Shown: positions 29,245-37,821, counted from the stretch's first letter. The stretch: 64,000 nt of DNA from Duncaniella muris (GCF_003024805.1 NZ_PUEC01000008.1:1-64000); one strand, 5' to 3'. A program made the numbers and translations. Notes: generated by a model from the letters alone, not told the origin.

Positions 29245-30035
29245 TGTACAAAATGAAAATCTCACGTCTGCTTGCCGCCGCCGCTCTTCTTGTGGCGGCC
29301 GGCAGCATGGCGGCTGACACTCCGAAAGTAATCGCACACCGCGGCTACTGGAAAGCCGAAGGCTCGGCCCAGAATTCAATCCGCTCGATAGTCAAAGCCG
29401 ACTCGATCAACTGCTATGCATCGGAATTCGATGTATGGATGACGGCAGACAGCGTTCTTGTGGTCAACCATGATCCGGATATCAACGGAGTCCACATAGA
29501 ATCATCGCCGGCATCACGTGTGCTCGCCGAAAAACTCTCCAACGGAGAGCACGTCCCGACTCTCGAAGCCTATCTCGCCACAGCATCACACCTGCCATCA
29601 CGCATAGTCTGCGAGATGAAGCGCCACGACAGCCGCTCACACGAAAAAGCTGCCGTCAAAGCAATCCTGGCTCTGGTAAAGAAATACGGACTTCAGGACA
29701 AGGTCGACTACATAACCTTCTCAAGCGACGGCTTCAAAAATTTCATAAAATATGCACCGAAAGGCACAGGAGTCTACTATCTCGACGGCGACTACATGCC
29801 CGCCCAGATCAAACATATGGGAGGCACCGGCATCGACTATGCCATGAAAGTCATCAGAAAGCATCCGGAATGGATCAAGGAATGCCACGATCTCGGACTC
29901 CTTGTCAATGTCTGGACCGTAAACTCCGAAGCCGACATGAAATGGTGTATCGACCACAGTGTTGATTTCATTACCACCAATGAGCCCGAACGCCTGCAGT
30001 CGTTGCTGAAATCACGCGCGAAAAAACAAAAATGA
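29244..30035 (+). CDS. glycerophosphodiester phosphodiesterase
   Basis: A 263-residue GDPD-family protein with a signal peptide (about 1-24), so it works outside the cytoplasm. Catalytic pattern: IAHRGYW (His32), SEFDVW (Glu61 and Asp63, metal ligands), NHDPDI (His76) and CEMKRH. The family hydrolyses glycerophosphodiesters to sn-glycerol-3-phosphate and an alcohol. The usual E-N after HRG reads Q-N here (AQNSIRS), a small deviation. Its start is joined to the GH31 stop (TAATG) and its stop overlaps the next start (ATGA), so the three genes are translationally coupled. The product is the substrate of the GlpT and GlpABC encoded nearby. Confidence 0.9.
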   Translation: MYKMKISRLLAAAALLVAAGSMAADTPKVIAHRGYWKAEGSAQNSIRSIVKADSINCYASEFDVWMTADSVLVVNHDPDINGVHIESSPASRVLAEKLSNGEHVPTLEAYLATASHLPSRIVCEMKRHDSRSHEKAAVKAILALVKKYGLQDKVDYITFSSDGFKNFIKYAPKGTGVYYLDGDYMPAQIKHMGGTGIDYAMKVIRKHPEWIKECHDLGLLVNVWTVNSEADMKWCIDHSVDFITTNEPERLQSLLKSRAKKQK

Positions 30036-30934
30036 TAAAAATGCGCCTGCTCCCACGCCTGATCTCTTCCGCCGTCCTTCTGTGGCTTGCAGCGACAGCG
30101 GCGGCAAGTGACGGCAGGCCGGAAAAGCATGAGTTTGCCTATGCCGACACCGTGCGCACCTACAGCATTTATCTTCCTGAAGACCTGCGCCCGGATGCTC
30201 CGCTCGTGGTCTACACCCACGGCTATGGATCGGCCAGACGCTGGCTTAACGATCTGAACGCCACAGCCGAACGCCACGGATTTGCCGTATGCTACCCGGA
30301 CGGCTCTCCGGATTCCCGCGGAAAAGACGGCTGGAAAGTCGGCTATCCGCCGCAGGAGTCAATGAGCGTGGACGAAGCCGACTTTTTCCGCTGTCTGATA
30401 AACGAAGTCACCTCTCGCTTCCGGCTCAGCCGCGACAATGTGTTCATGGCCGGCATGTCAAACGGCGGCGACCTCTGCTATCAGCTTGCCTTCACAGCTC
30501 CGGAGCTTTTCAAAGCCTATGCCTCAGTAGCCGGTCTCGCCTTTGAATGGCTGTGCAAGAACCACAGACTGTCGCTCCCCGTCCATTTCCTTGAGATCCA
30601 CGGAAACGCCGACCGCACCTCGCGCTGGGAAGGTGACCTGACCAATGACGGAGGCTGGGGCTGCTACATAGCAGTGCCGGAAGCAATCGGCATGATCGCC
30701 GGCAATAACGGCTGCCGGAAAGTCACCACCGACTCTCTCTGCTCCATGCGCGATCCGCAGCGACTGATCACCCGCACTGTCCACTCCGGAGCTCCGTCTG
30801 GCCGCGAGGTGGTGCTCTATGAAATTCATGGAGGGAAACACTCCTGGGCCGACAAAGACTTGCCGACTGCCGAAATCATCTGGAACTTCTTCAGCAGCCG
30901 TCTGACCGGCGCCATGAAACCCGGTGGCCGATGA
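30032..30934 (+). CDS. secreted alpha/beta-hydrolase esterase, PHB-depolymerase/LpqC-like
   Basis: A 300-residue protein with a signal peptide (about 1-25). It shows the alpha/beta-hydrolase pattern of the poly(3-hydroxybutyrate) depolymerase-like esterases: VYTHGYGS (oxyanion region), Ser143 in AGMSNGGDLCYQLA, a late aspartate in EIHGNADRT and the histidine in EIHGGKHSW. Members include feruloyl and acetyl esterases. It overlaps the phosphodiesterase gene by 4 bp and ends the operon before a hairpin terminator. If the operon targets teichoic acid, removing D-alanyl or acyl esters would be a suitable task; that is inference. No PHB context exists here. Confidence 0.8.
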   Translation: MIKMRLLPRLISSAVLLWLAATAAASDGRPEKHEFAYADTVRTYSIYLPEDLRPDAPLVVYTHGYGSARRWLNDLNATAERHGFAVCYPDGSPDSRGKDGWKVGYPPQESMSVDEADFFRCLINEVTSRFRLSRDNVFMAGMSNGGDLCYQLAFTAPELFKAYASVAGLAFEWLCKNHRLSLPVHFLEIHGNADRTSRWEGDLTNDGGWGCYIAVPEAIGMIAGNNGCRKVTTDSLCSMRDPQRLITRTVHSGAPSGREVVLYEIHGGKHSWADKDLPTAEIIWNFFSSRLTGAMKPGGR

Positions 30935-31003
30935 AATTACCCCGGACACAGCATACATATATACCGAACAGCTCATAATCTCTCATAAAAACAATTTCTG
31001 AAA

Positions 31004-31055
31004 GTAGCTCGGAAAATCAGGCTCTTCCAACAAAAGCTTGATTTTCATGAGCTAC
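31004..31055 (+). terminator. terminator of the Sus operon
   Basis: GTAGCTC (31004-31010) pairs with GAGCTAC (31049-31055), and AAAATCA pairs with TGATTTT inside; TTTTG follows. It ends the operon beginning at 18094. The downstream gene's -7 boxes overlap its 3' edge. Confidence 0.65.
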
Positions 31056-31068
31056 TTTTGTACTTTTG
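31053..31068 (+). promoter_or_regulatory. tandem -7 elements before the AlkD-like gene
   Basis: TACTTTTG occurs twice head to tail (31053-31060 and 31061-31068), each a perfect TAnnTTTG box, 36-44 bp before the ATG at 31104. A clear -33 box is not seen. Confidence 0.5.
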
Positions 31069-31103
31069 CATGACGCTAACACAAACTGATTATCCACATC
31101 CCC

Positions 31104-31841
31104 ATGAATATCACCGAATTTATCGACACTTGGAAAGAAGCCCTCGCCTCTGACATCACACCCGGCAAACGCGAAATCCTGCAACGCTTCTTCAAAACCG
31201 GTCCCGGACAATACGGCGAAGGTGACATCTTTCTGGGCAACACCGTCCCGGCAATCCGGAAAGTATCACGCCTCATGTCTGACGCCCCGCTGGAAGCCGT
31301 TGAAGCCATGCTCTCCTCCCCCGTCCATGACCACCGTCTGTCGGCACTCCTTGTTCTCGTTGAGCGCTATCGCCGAAACCGCAAAGACCCGTCGGCACGC
31401 CGTGAGATAATCGACTTCTATCTCTCACACACCTCCGGAATCAACAACTGGGATCTCGTCGACCTCTCGGCCCCAAAAATTCTGGGTGAATACGTCTGCC
31501 AAAGCGGCCAGCCAGACCTGCTCGAAACCCTCAGCCACTCCGAAAACCTATGGGAACAGCGCATAGCCATAGTATCCACATTTACACTGCTCAAAAACGG
31601 CATAACCCTGCCCACCGTCTCGATCGCCACGCGCTATCTCACCCACACCCACGACCTGATCCACAAGGCAACCGGATGGATGCTTCGCGAAATGGGCAAA
31701 CGCGGAAACGAACCATTGCTCCTCCAATTCCTGGACCGCCATGCCGCCGTCATGCCACGGACAATGCTGCGCTATGCCATAGAAAAACTTCCCGCACCAC
31801 TTCGAAAGCACTATCTCGACCTAAAAAGCACCGTCAAATAA
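31104..31841 (+). CDS. DNA alkylation repair protein, AlkD-like
   Basis: A 245-residue all-helical HEAT-like-repeat protein of the AlkD family. Recognisable stretches are GDIFLGNTVPAIRKVSR near residue 40, HDHRLSALLVLVERY, INNWDLVDLSAPKILGEY and HKATGWMLREMGKRG near residue 190. AlkD glycosylases excise positively charged N3- and N7-alkylated purines without base flipping. The WDLVD aspartate corresponds to the conserved active-site aspartate. It has its own promoter, is unrelated to the operon upstream, and is complete. Confidence 0.88.
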   Translation: MNITEFIDTWKEALASDITPGKREILQRFFKTGPGQYGEGDIFLGNTVPAIRKVSRLMSDAPLEAVEAMLSSPVHDHRLSALLVLVERYRRNRKDPSARREIIDFYLSHTSGINNWDLVDLSAPKILGEYVCQSGQPDLLETLSHSENLWEQRIAIVSTFTLLKNGITLPTVSIATRYLTHTHDLIHKATGWMLREMGKRGNEPLLLQFLDRHAAVMPRTMLRYAIEKLPAPLRKHYLDLKSTVK

Positions 31842-31911
31842 ACGAATTTTAGATCCATATCAGAACAAAAATCACTCAACCACTATTTTTCATCATTTTT
31901 TTTCAAAAATA

Positions 31912-31943
31912 TTTGCACAGAATTAAAAATGCGCTTAACTTTG
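31912..31943 (+). promoter_or_regulatory. tRNA-Asp promoter
   Basis: TTTG (31912-31915), 20 bp, TAACTTTG (31936-31943), about 68 bp before the tRNA. Confidence 0.7.
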
Positions 31944-32011
31944 CACTCGCAAAACGGAAATAACGGCAATGTTGAGCGAAACGAAAGCCTCCGTAAAGCA
32001 AGACTCAACTT

Positions 32012-32085
32012 GGTGTGGTAGTTCAGCTGGTTAGAATACCTGCCTGTCACGCAGGGGGTCGCGGGTTCGAGTCCCGTCCATACCG
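32012..32085 (+). tRNA. tRNA-Asp (anticodon GTC)
   Basis: A 74-nt cloverleaf: acceptor GGTGTGG pairs with CCATACC, D-arm GTTCAGCTGGTTAGAAT, anticodon stem-loop CCTGCCTGTCACGCAGG with GTC, and T-arm GCGGGTTCGAGTCCCGT. CCA is not encoded, as the 3' end reads GCT. A 106-codon minus-strand frame over this tRNA is spurious. Confidence 0.96.
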
Positions 32086-32099
32086 CTGAGGAGAGAGGA

Positions 32100-32147
32100 G
32101 AATGAGTAATTGTTTGGCTTCGGCCATCATTACTCATTCTTTTTTTG
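32100..32147 (+). terminator. terminator after tRNA-Asp
   Basis: GAATGAGTAAT (32100-32110) pairs perfectly with ATTACTCATTC (32129-32139), followed by seven T residues. A strong intrinsic terminator. Confidence 0.9.
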
Positions 32148-32202
32148 CAGCTACCGCAAAAAATCAGCGCCAAAACATTCCGGCCTCCACGCGGCAGAAC
32201 CA

Positions 32203-32242
32203 AAAATCGGTCGGAACATCACTTGATGTTCCGACCGATTTT
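32203..32242 (-). terminator. terminator after tRNA-Met
   Basis: A 19-bp perfect inverted repeat, AAAATCGGTCGGAACATCA and its complement, separated by two bases. On the minus strand it ends in TTTTT. Confidence 0.88.
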
Positions 32243-32245
32243 CTG

Positions 32246-32319
32246 TAGCGAGACCGAGAATTGAACTCGGGACCTCCGGGTTATGAATCCGACGCTCTAA
32301 CCAACTGAGCTATCTCGCC
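32246..32319 (-). tRNA. tRNA-Met (anticodon CAT), probably elongator
   Basis: A 74-nt cloverleaf on the minus strand: acceptor GGCGAGA pairs with TCTCGCT (one G-U), D-arm TAGCTCAGTTGGTTAGAGC, anticodon loop TTCATAA within GTCGGATTCATAACCCGGAG, and T-arm CCGAGTTCAATTCTCGG. The anticodon surroundings match elongator tRNA-Met; an AUA-decoding tRNA-Ile with modified CAT is the alternative. CCA is not encoded. Confidence 0.93.
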
Positions 32320-32355
32320 ATGATTTTATATAGTGTTGCAACGCTTTTGCGGGTA

Positions 32356-32386
32356 CAAAGGTAGAAAGTTTTTTTGATATGACAAA
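32356..32386 (-). promoter_or_regulatory. tRNA-Met promoter
   Basis: On the minus strand TTTG (32386-32383), 19 bp, TACCTTTG (32363-32356), about 37 bp before the tRNA. Confidence 0.7.
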
Positions 32387-32501
32387 ACTTTTTTGCTCTA
32401 TTTTTAACAAAATATCAGATTTTACTGTTTTACTGTTTCGGACACTCTCAACCACACCTTTCATTGCCGCCTGAAGACGCTCTACGGCAGCCGCAAATCA
32501 C

Positions 32502-32789
32502 CTATCTGGCAGTAAGATACACACCGCCAACGATCGCCAGTCCCCCGGCAAGCATCCACAGCGTTATAGGCTCGCCCAATATAACCGACGACGCGATTAT
32601 GGTCACCAGCGGATTGAAGTAAATATAGTTCGATGCCTTTTCAGGCTCAAGCACCTTGACCTCGCTGGTCCACAATATATAACACAGGAATGATGCCAGC
32701 ACTCCAAGAAACAGAAGATTCATGGCCACCGACAAGGAAGCAATCGAACTGACCCGGCAGAAAGATTGAGGTGGCTTCCGGCAGGGCAC
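32502..32789 (-). pseudogene. EamA/DMT transporter, C-terminal remnant
   Basis: The frame encodes about 75 residues that match the end of an EamA-family drug/metabolite transporter: SVAMNLLFLGVLASFLCYIL, EPEKASNYIYFNPLVTIIAS and a last helix ending GGVYLTAR. A full protein has about 300 residues and ten helices. Here the N-terminal two thirds are missing, and the first 15 codons (MPCRKPPQSFCRVSS) do not look like transporter sequence. No matching upstream part is seen before the GH2 gene. A decayed gene is the simplest reading. Confidence 0.75.
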
Positions 32790-32919
32790 CTCTCCTCAGG
32801 ACGCGGCTCCATTGCCGATGGCCGGAGGCTGTGAGTTTGTGATTTTTTGTGTAACTTTACGCTCTCGAAACCCTAGGCTCCACATGAGGCTGCACAAACA
32901 TCACATTCAGTAACTTGCC

Positions 32920-35346
32920 ATGAAACATAAACTTCTTTCGGCCCTCCTTGCATTCACCCTGACCACCCCCGTATTTGCCGCGGACTCAGGCCGGACGGTC
33001 GAAAACTTCAACTTCGGATGGAAATTCCATGCCGGAGACACCTGCGGAGCGCCCGACCGCTCTTTCAACGACAGCCGGTGGACTCCCGTCAGCCTTCCGC
33101 ACGACTTCCAGATCTCACAGCCCTGGGTAGCGCCCGCGGCCGACGAGAAAGCCGACATGACCAACTCGGCCGCCAACACCCGCAGCCGCCTCAGCGCCCG
33201 CGCCTTCAAGGAAATGGGCGCCGGATGGTATCGCAAGACCTTCAAGGCCGACCCCGCATGGAAAGGCCGCAGAGTCCTGCTTGACTTCGAAGGCATAATG
33301 CTCACCGGCGATGTCTACTTCAACGGCTCGCGTGTAGGCGGCACAGACTACGGCTATCTCGGATTCGAGACCGACATCACTTCGCTCATCGACTTCGACG
33401 GCGACAACATTGTGGCCGTGCGAGCCGATACCGGCAAACCCGAAAACTCCCGCTGGTACACCGGCGGCGGCCTCTACCGCAACGTCAATCTGATAGTCAC
33501 CGATCCCAGGCTGCATTTCACACGCCATCCCCTCCGCATCACCACCCCCGATGTCAGCGACAGCAGTGCATCAGTGGTCATCGACGCCGAACTCACCAAC
33601 GCCATCAAGAACTACAAGGAAATCCGTGTGCTCGCAGAGATCACCGATGCCGACGGACAGACAGTCAGCTCACGCACCCTGACACTCCCCTTCAACCGCC
33701 GTCAGCGCACCAACGAATACCGCGTCGACAGCCTGCGCATAGCCTCCCCGCGTCTGTGGGACTGCGACTCGCCTCACCTCTATACACTCAGCCTCACCCT
33801 CTTCGCCCCCGACGGAAAAGTGGCCGACCGCATATCCGAGACATTCGGCATCCGCAGCATCGAATACTCCCCCGACTTCGGCTTCCGTCTCAACGGCAAA
33901 AAACTGCTCCTCAAAGGCATCGCCAACCACCACACGCTCGGTGCCCTCGGAGCCGCAGCCTACCCGGCAGCGATCGAGAAACGCATCAGAATACTCAAAG
34001 ACTTCGGTTTCAACCACATCCGCTGCTCCCACAACCCCTACAGCAAACAGTTCATGGACCTCTGCGACCGCTACGGCATCCTTGTAGTCGATGAACTTTA
34101 TGACAAATGGACGCGCCAGAACGCCGGAGGCCGCAAGGAATGGATGGAACAATGGCCCGTCGACCTGCCCGAATGGGTCAGACGTGACCGCAACCACCCC
34201 TCGGTAATCATGTGGAGTCTCGGCAACGAGCTCCAGATGCTCTGGAACCTCCCCTTTGCCGACTGGGGCGTTACACCCTACCGCCTGCAGAAAACCCTCC
34301 TCAAGCGCTACGACACCACCCGCCCCCTGACCGTGGCCATGCACCCCCGCTACCGCGACGTCAACACCGACTCCCTCCCCGCCCCTCTGGCCCTGGCCAC
34401 CGACATCGCCTCTTATAATTACAGATATATGTATTTCCCCGGCGACAGCCGCCGATTTCCAGGAATGATTTTCTACCAGAGCGAGGCCAACACATCCGGC
34501 ATGGGCCCGAATTTCTACGAAATGGACCTCGACCGCGTGGTAGGTCTGGCCTACTGGGGCATGATCGACTATCTCGGCGAATCGGCCGGATGGCCCGCCA
34601 AGGGCTGGACCCAGGGCATATTCGACATCTCGCTCGAACCAAAACCCATAGCCTGGTTCCTGCGAAGCATTTTCAAGCCGGAAGAACCGGTGGTCCACAT
34701 CGGAGTCATCGACAGTGACGAGCAGCTCATGTGGAACGACGTCCAGGTAGGCACTCAGAAACTGTCCGACCACTGGAACCGCACCCCCGGAAGCAGCCTG
34801 ACGCTCTACACCTTCACCAACGCCGATGAAGTCGAGCTGCGCCTCAACGGCAAAAGCCTCGGCCGCAAGCGCAATGCCGTAGCCGACCCCAAAACCCGCA
34901 ACCGCATTGTCTGGGAAAACATCCCCTACAGCCACGGCTATCTCGAAGCCATAGCCTACCGCGACGGGCAGGGCCGCCCCGTAACCATCCACCGCATCGA
35001 GACAAGCGGACGCGCCTCCCGCCTCACCGCCACCGCCGACAACCCCTCATGGAAAGCCGACGGCATGGACCTCCAGCACGTACGCATCGAAGCCATTGAC
35101 AGTCACAAGCGCCGCGACCCGCAAGCCTCAGCCCCGCTGACATTCAGCGTTGACGGCCCGGCCGAAATAGTCGGAGTGATCAACGGCGACCTCTGCAGCC
35201 ACGAACTCTCAACCGGCAACACCCGCAGCCTCCACAACGGCACCGCCACCGTGATACTCCGCTCCACCGCCACACCCGGCCCGGTAACCCTCACCGCATC
35301 CTCGCCTGAATACAAAGACCTCAAAATCCGCCTCACAAGCAAATAA
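32920..35346 (+). CDS. secreted GH2 glycosidase, beta-galactosidase-like
   Basis: An 808-residue protein with a signal peptide (about 1-21) and GH2 domains in order: jelly roll (about 25-190), immunoglobulin-like, TIM barrel (about 300-580), then C-terminal beta domains including the DUF4982/GH2-C5 type. The acid/base is Glu437 in WSLGNELQM and the nucleophile Glu522 in YQSEANTSGMG. This QSE-type shorter GH2 group covers beta-galactosidases, beta-glucuronidases and others, so the released sugar is uncertain. It probably forms a transcription unit with the esterase 52 bp downstream and the Dus gene after that, suggesting attack on an acylated hemicellulose or host glycan. No SusCD pair accompanies it. 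Confidence 0.88.
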   Translation: MKHKLLSALLAFTLTTPVFAADSGRTVENFNFGWKFHAGDTCGAPDRSFNDSRWTPVSLPHDFQISQPWVAPAADEKADMTNSAANTRSRLSARAFKEMGAGWYRKTFKADPAWKGRRVLLDFEGIMLTGDVYFNGSRVGGTDYGYLGFETDITSLIDFDGDNIVAVRADTGKPENSRWYTGGGLYRNVNLIVTDPRLHFTRHPLRITTPDVSDSSASVVIDAELTNAIKNYKEIRVLAEITDADGQTVSSRTLTLPFNRRQRTNEYRVDSLRIASPRLWDCDSPHLYTLSLTLFAPDGKVADRISETFGIRSIEYSPDFGFRLNGKKLLLKGIANHHTLGALGAAAYPAAIEKRIRILKDFGFNHIRCSHNPYSKQFMDLCDRYGILVVDELYDKWTRQNAGGRKEWMEQWPVDLPEWVRRDRNHPSVIMWSLGNELQMLWNLPFADWGVTPYRLQKTLLKRYDTTRPLTVAMHPRYRDVNTDSLPAPLALATDIASYNYRYMYFPGDSRRFPGMIFYQSEANTSGMGPNFYEMDLDRVVGLAYWGMIDYLGESAGWPAKGWTQGIFDISLEPKPIAWFLRSIFKPEEPVVHIGVIDSDEQLMWNDVQVGTQKLSDHWNRTPGSSLTLYTFTNADEVELRLNGKSLGRKRNAVADPKTRNRIVWENIPYSHGYLEAIAYRDGQGRPVTIHRIETSGRASRLTATADNPSWKADGMDLQHVRIEAIDSHKRRDPQASAPLTFSVDGPAEIVGVINGDLCSHELSTGNTRSLHNGTATVILRSTATPGPVTLTASSPEYKDLKIRLTSK

Positions 35347-35398
35347 CAACCGGCAACAGATCAACCCACACCTATTTATATTTATATCTAACACGCTC

Positions 35399-36196
35399 AT
35401 GAAACTTTCATCCCATATCCTCGGCCTCGCCTCGGCCATCATGCTCGGCACCGCACTCCCCTCAGCCGTCAGCGCCGAAAACCGCGTCATCGAAATCAGT
35501 TCCCCCAACATGCGTGTCTACCTCCCTGACACCGCCAAAGCCACCGGCCGCGCCGTAGTGGCCCTCCCCGGAGGAGGCTACTCCCACCTCGCCCTCAACC
35601 ATGAAGGCCATGACTGGGCACCATTCTTCAACGAACGCGGCATAGCCTACGCCGTCGTAGCCTACACAATGCCCAAAGGCGACCGCAGCCTCCCCATCGG
35701 CGACGCCTGCAACGCAGTAAAACTCCTCCGCGACAGCGCCGGAGTCTGGAACCTCGACCCCGCGCAGATCGGCATAATGGGCTCATCGGCCGGCGGCCAC
35801 CTCGCATCCACCGTAGCCACACACGCCCCGGCCGAATCACGTCCCGATTTCCAGATACTCTTCTATCCCGTCATCACAATGGACAAGGCCTACACCCACC
35901 GCGGATCTCATGACAACCTCCTCGGTAAAGACGCAGATGAAACTCTTGAAACAGAATACTCAAACGAAAAACAAGTCACTGCCGAAACACCCCGCGCCTT
36001 CCTGATCCTCAGCAGCGACGACCGAGCCGTCCCCCCGGCCAACTCCGTCAACTACTACACCGCCCTCCTGGCCAACGGCATCCCCGCCGCCCTCCACATC
36101 TACCCCACCGGCGGCCACGGATGGGGCTTCCACAACTCCTTCAGCTACCACGACCAGGTGCTCGACGAACTCAGCGCCTGGCTCAAAAGCTTCTGA
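35399..36196 (+). CDS. secreted alpha/beta-hydrolase, acetyl-xylan-esterase-like
   Basis: A 265-residue protein with a signal peptide (about 1-26). The fold pattern of the BD-FAE/Axe-like carbohydrate esterases is clear: LPGGGYSHLA (oxyanion), Ser130 in MGSSAGGHLAS, Asp in LSSDDRAVPP and His in GGHGWGFH near the end. Such enzymes remove acetyl or feruloyl groups from sugar backbones so that glycosidases can act. It lies 52 bp after the GH2 gene and 29 bp before the Dus start, all on the plus strand, so co-expression with GH2 is likely. The acyl group is unknown. Confidence 0.85.
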   Translation: MKLSSHILGLASAIMLGTALPSAVSAENRVIEISSPNMRVYLPDTAKATGRAVVALPGGGYSHLALNHEGHDWAPFFNERGIAYAVVAYTMPKGDRSLPIGDACNAVKLLRDSAGVWNLDPAQIGIMGSSAGGHLASTVATHAPAESRPDFQILFYPVITMDKAYTHRGSHDNLLGKDADETLETEYSNEKQVTAETPRAFLILSSDDRAVPPANSVNYYTALLANGIPAALHIYPTGGHGWGFHNSFSYHDQVLDELSAWLKSF

Positions 36197-36225
36197 TCCA
36201 CAAGCAAGCCCCCCTATCTCACACA

Positions 36226-37179
36226 ATGCCTGCAACACCCCCAACCGGCGGCTTCCGGCTGATGGCCGCACCGCTTCAGGGCTACACAGAGGCTCCCTTC
36301 CGCCATTTCCATGCCGAAATCTATGGCGGCGGGGAGTCTCTGACCTACTTCTCACCATTTCTGCGCATCGAGAAAGGTAGCGTCCGTCCGCGCGACCTGC
36401 GCGACATCACCTCGCCCCTCAACGCCAACCACCGGCTCATCCCCCAGATCATTTTCCGCGACGCCACCGAATTCCGCACCCTGACATCAGCCGTCCGCAG
36501 CGCCGGCCACAGCCATCTGGACCTCAACCTCGGCTGCCCCTTCGTCCCCCAGGTCCGCAAAGGCCGCGGAGCCGGACTCCTCAGGCAGCCCGACCTGCTC
36601 CGGGAGATAGCCGGCATAATGACCGCAGACTACCCTGACATCACCTTCTCCGTCAAAATGCGCCTCGGCATCACCGACCCTGACGAATGGCAAAGCCTCA
36701 TGCCGGCCATCAGCCTCATGCCCCTGAGCCACCTCACCGTCCATCCGCGCACAGCCTCGCAGCAATACAGCGGACAGCTCCATCTCGACAGCTTCGAAGC
36801 CCTCGCCGCCGCCTGCCCCCACCCCCTCGTCTTCAACGGCGAGATCACCACACCGCAGCAGATCGACCACCTGCGTCAGCGCTACCCCACGCTCTCAGGC
36901 ATCATGCTCGGCCGCGGCCTCCTGCGCCGCCCCTCCCTCATAGCCGAATGGACCGCCGGACGCGAATGGACCCCCGCCGACATCCGCAGCCACCTCCTCC
37001 GCCTCCACGAAGCCATCCTCGACCACTACACCCGCACCCTCAGCGGCGACACCCAGATTCTATCGAAAATCAAACCCCTCTGGGACTACTTCGCAGACAG
37101 CTTCGACCGCAAAACCATCAAAAAACTCCTCAAATCCCCCACCCTCCCCCTCTACCGCCAAAACCTCCCCCCGGCATAG
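36226..37179 (+). CDS. tRNA-dihydrouridine synthase family protein
   Basis: A 317-residue FMN-dependent TIM-barrel enzyme that reduces uridines in the tRNA D-loop. Signatures: LMAAPLQGYTEAPFRHF near residue 11, DLNLGCPFVPQVRKGRGAGLL (catalytic cysteine, about residue 105), VKMRLGI, LTVHPRTASQQYSG, FNGEI and GIMLGRGLLRRPSL. The ORF can be extended to 36121, but those codons lie inside the esterase gene; the ATG at 36226 directly precedes the conserved barrel start. Which tRNA positions it modifies cannot be read here. It is probably a housekeeping gene riding behind the GH2 operon. The C-terminal coding sequence runs straight into the repeat block. Confidence 0.9.
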   Translation: MPATPPTGGFRLMAAPLQGYTEAPFRHFHAEIYGGGESLTYFSPFLRIEKGSVRPRDLRDITSPLNANHRLIPQIIFRDATEFRTLTSAVRSAGHSHLDLNLGCPFVPQVRKGRGAGLLRQPDLLREIAGIMTADYPDITFSVKMRLGITDPDEWQSLMPAISLMPLSHLTVHPRTASQQYSGQLHLDSFEALAAACPHPLVFNGEITTPQQIDHLRQRYPTLSGIMLGRGLLRRPSLIAEWTAGREWTPADIRSHLLRLHEAILDHYTRTLSGDTQILSKIKPLWDYFADSFDRKTIKKLLKSPTLPLYRQNLPPA

Positions 37180-37232
37180 CCTGAATCAATCCGCCCGCAT
37201 CCGAATTGCCTCGACACATCCCACGCACATCC

Positions 37233-37380
37233 GACCCGCCAATCAACCCGAATCAACCAATGCACGTCCGACCCGCCGATCAACCCGAATCAACCAACGC
37301 GCGTCCGACCCCCCAATCAACCCGAATCAACCCGCGCGCATCCGACCCGCCAATCAACCCGGATCAACCAATGCGCGTCC
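37233..37380 (+). repeat. four tandem copies of a 37-bp unit
   Basis: Four exact 37-bp units (37233-37269, 37270-37306, 37307-37343, 37344-37380) share GACCCGCCAATCAACCCG, AATCAACC and GC(A/G)CGTCC-like ends. A degenerate partial copy lies just before. One single copy recurs at 41008-41037, next to the same downstream sequence. There are no spacers, so this is not CRISPR. No gene is carried. Confidence 0.85.
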
Positions 37381-37652
37381 GGAGGACGCAGATTTACTCG
37401 TAGCCCATGACACCGCAGCGCACAGCGCAAAGGTGTCACGGGGAAAAAACACCCCCAAAAAAAGTGTCCGAAGGACACTGATTTACCATCGTCATATCAT
37501 AACGCATACAAATTGACGTGCACATCCCGTCCGGAACCGTAAACCGGTGTCCTGACGGACACACATTCTTGCCTGACATCCACTACCCCCGACACCTTTG
37601 CGCTTTGCGCACGGTGTCGGGGGCTACGACTAAATCGGTGTCCTGCGGACAC
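37381..37652. repeat. repeat block A: palindromic composite, two copies in opposite orientation
   Basis: Each composite has a long hairpin flanked by small GTGTCC/GGACAC hairpins next to GTAAA or GATTTAC. The reverse copy has arms CCCATGACACC (37404-37414) and GGTGTCACGGG (37432-37442) and a small hairpin at 37464-37478. The forward copy has small hairpins at 37547-37562 and 37638-37652 and a perfect 11-bp long stem, CCCCCGACACC (37586-37596) with GGTGTCGGGGG (37613-37623), enclosing TGCGC-TTT-GCGCA. It lies between convergent genes. Positions 37180-37821 hold no gene. Confidence 0.8.
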
Positions 37653-37821
37653 CCGCCACCCCCGCCCCTGCCTCGGAGAGGCTGGATAACAAACAAAAAA
37701 CAGGACTGATCCTGCCAAAGCAAGAATCAGCCCTGATTTTAAACCGTTATCCCTAAGAATCGGGAATTATCGCATGTGCACTTTCATTGTACACATGCGA
37801 ATATAACGTCTCATACTTTTA

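Noticed and set aside
30032-30934. PHB depolymerase function for the last gene of the Sus operon
   Set aside because: Only the fold family matches; no polyhydroxybutyrate genes are nearby, so a carbohydrate or D-alanyl ester is more likely.
31883-32203. A 106-codon minus-strand frame over tRNA-Asp
   Set aside because: It reads through the tRNA and its terminator; peptides such as TGLEPATPCVTGRYSNQLNY come from tRNA sequence and are a known annotation artefact.
33670-34992. A 440-codon minus-strand frame
   Set aside because: It is antisense to the GH2 gene, has no recognisable domain, and its composition mirrors the GC-rich coding strand.
37233-37380. Possible CRISPR array
   Set aside because: The 37-bp units are directly adjacent with no spacers, and there are no cas genes.
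37518-37709. Small ORFs over the palindromic repeats
   Set aside because: Similar peptides appear at each repeat copy and in several frames because the DNA repeats; there is no start context or domain.
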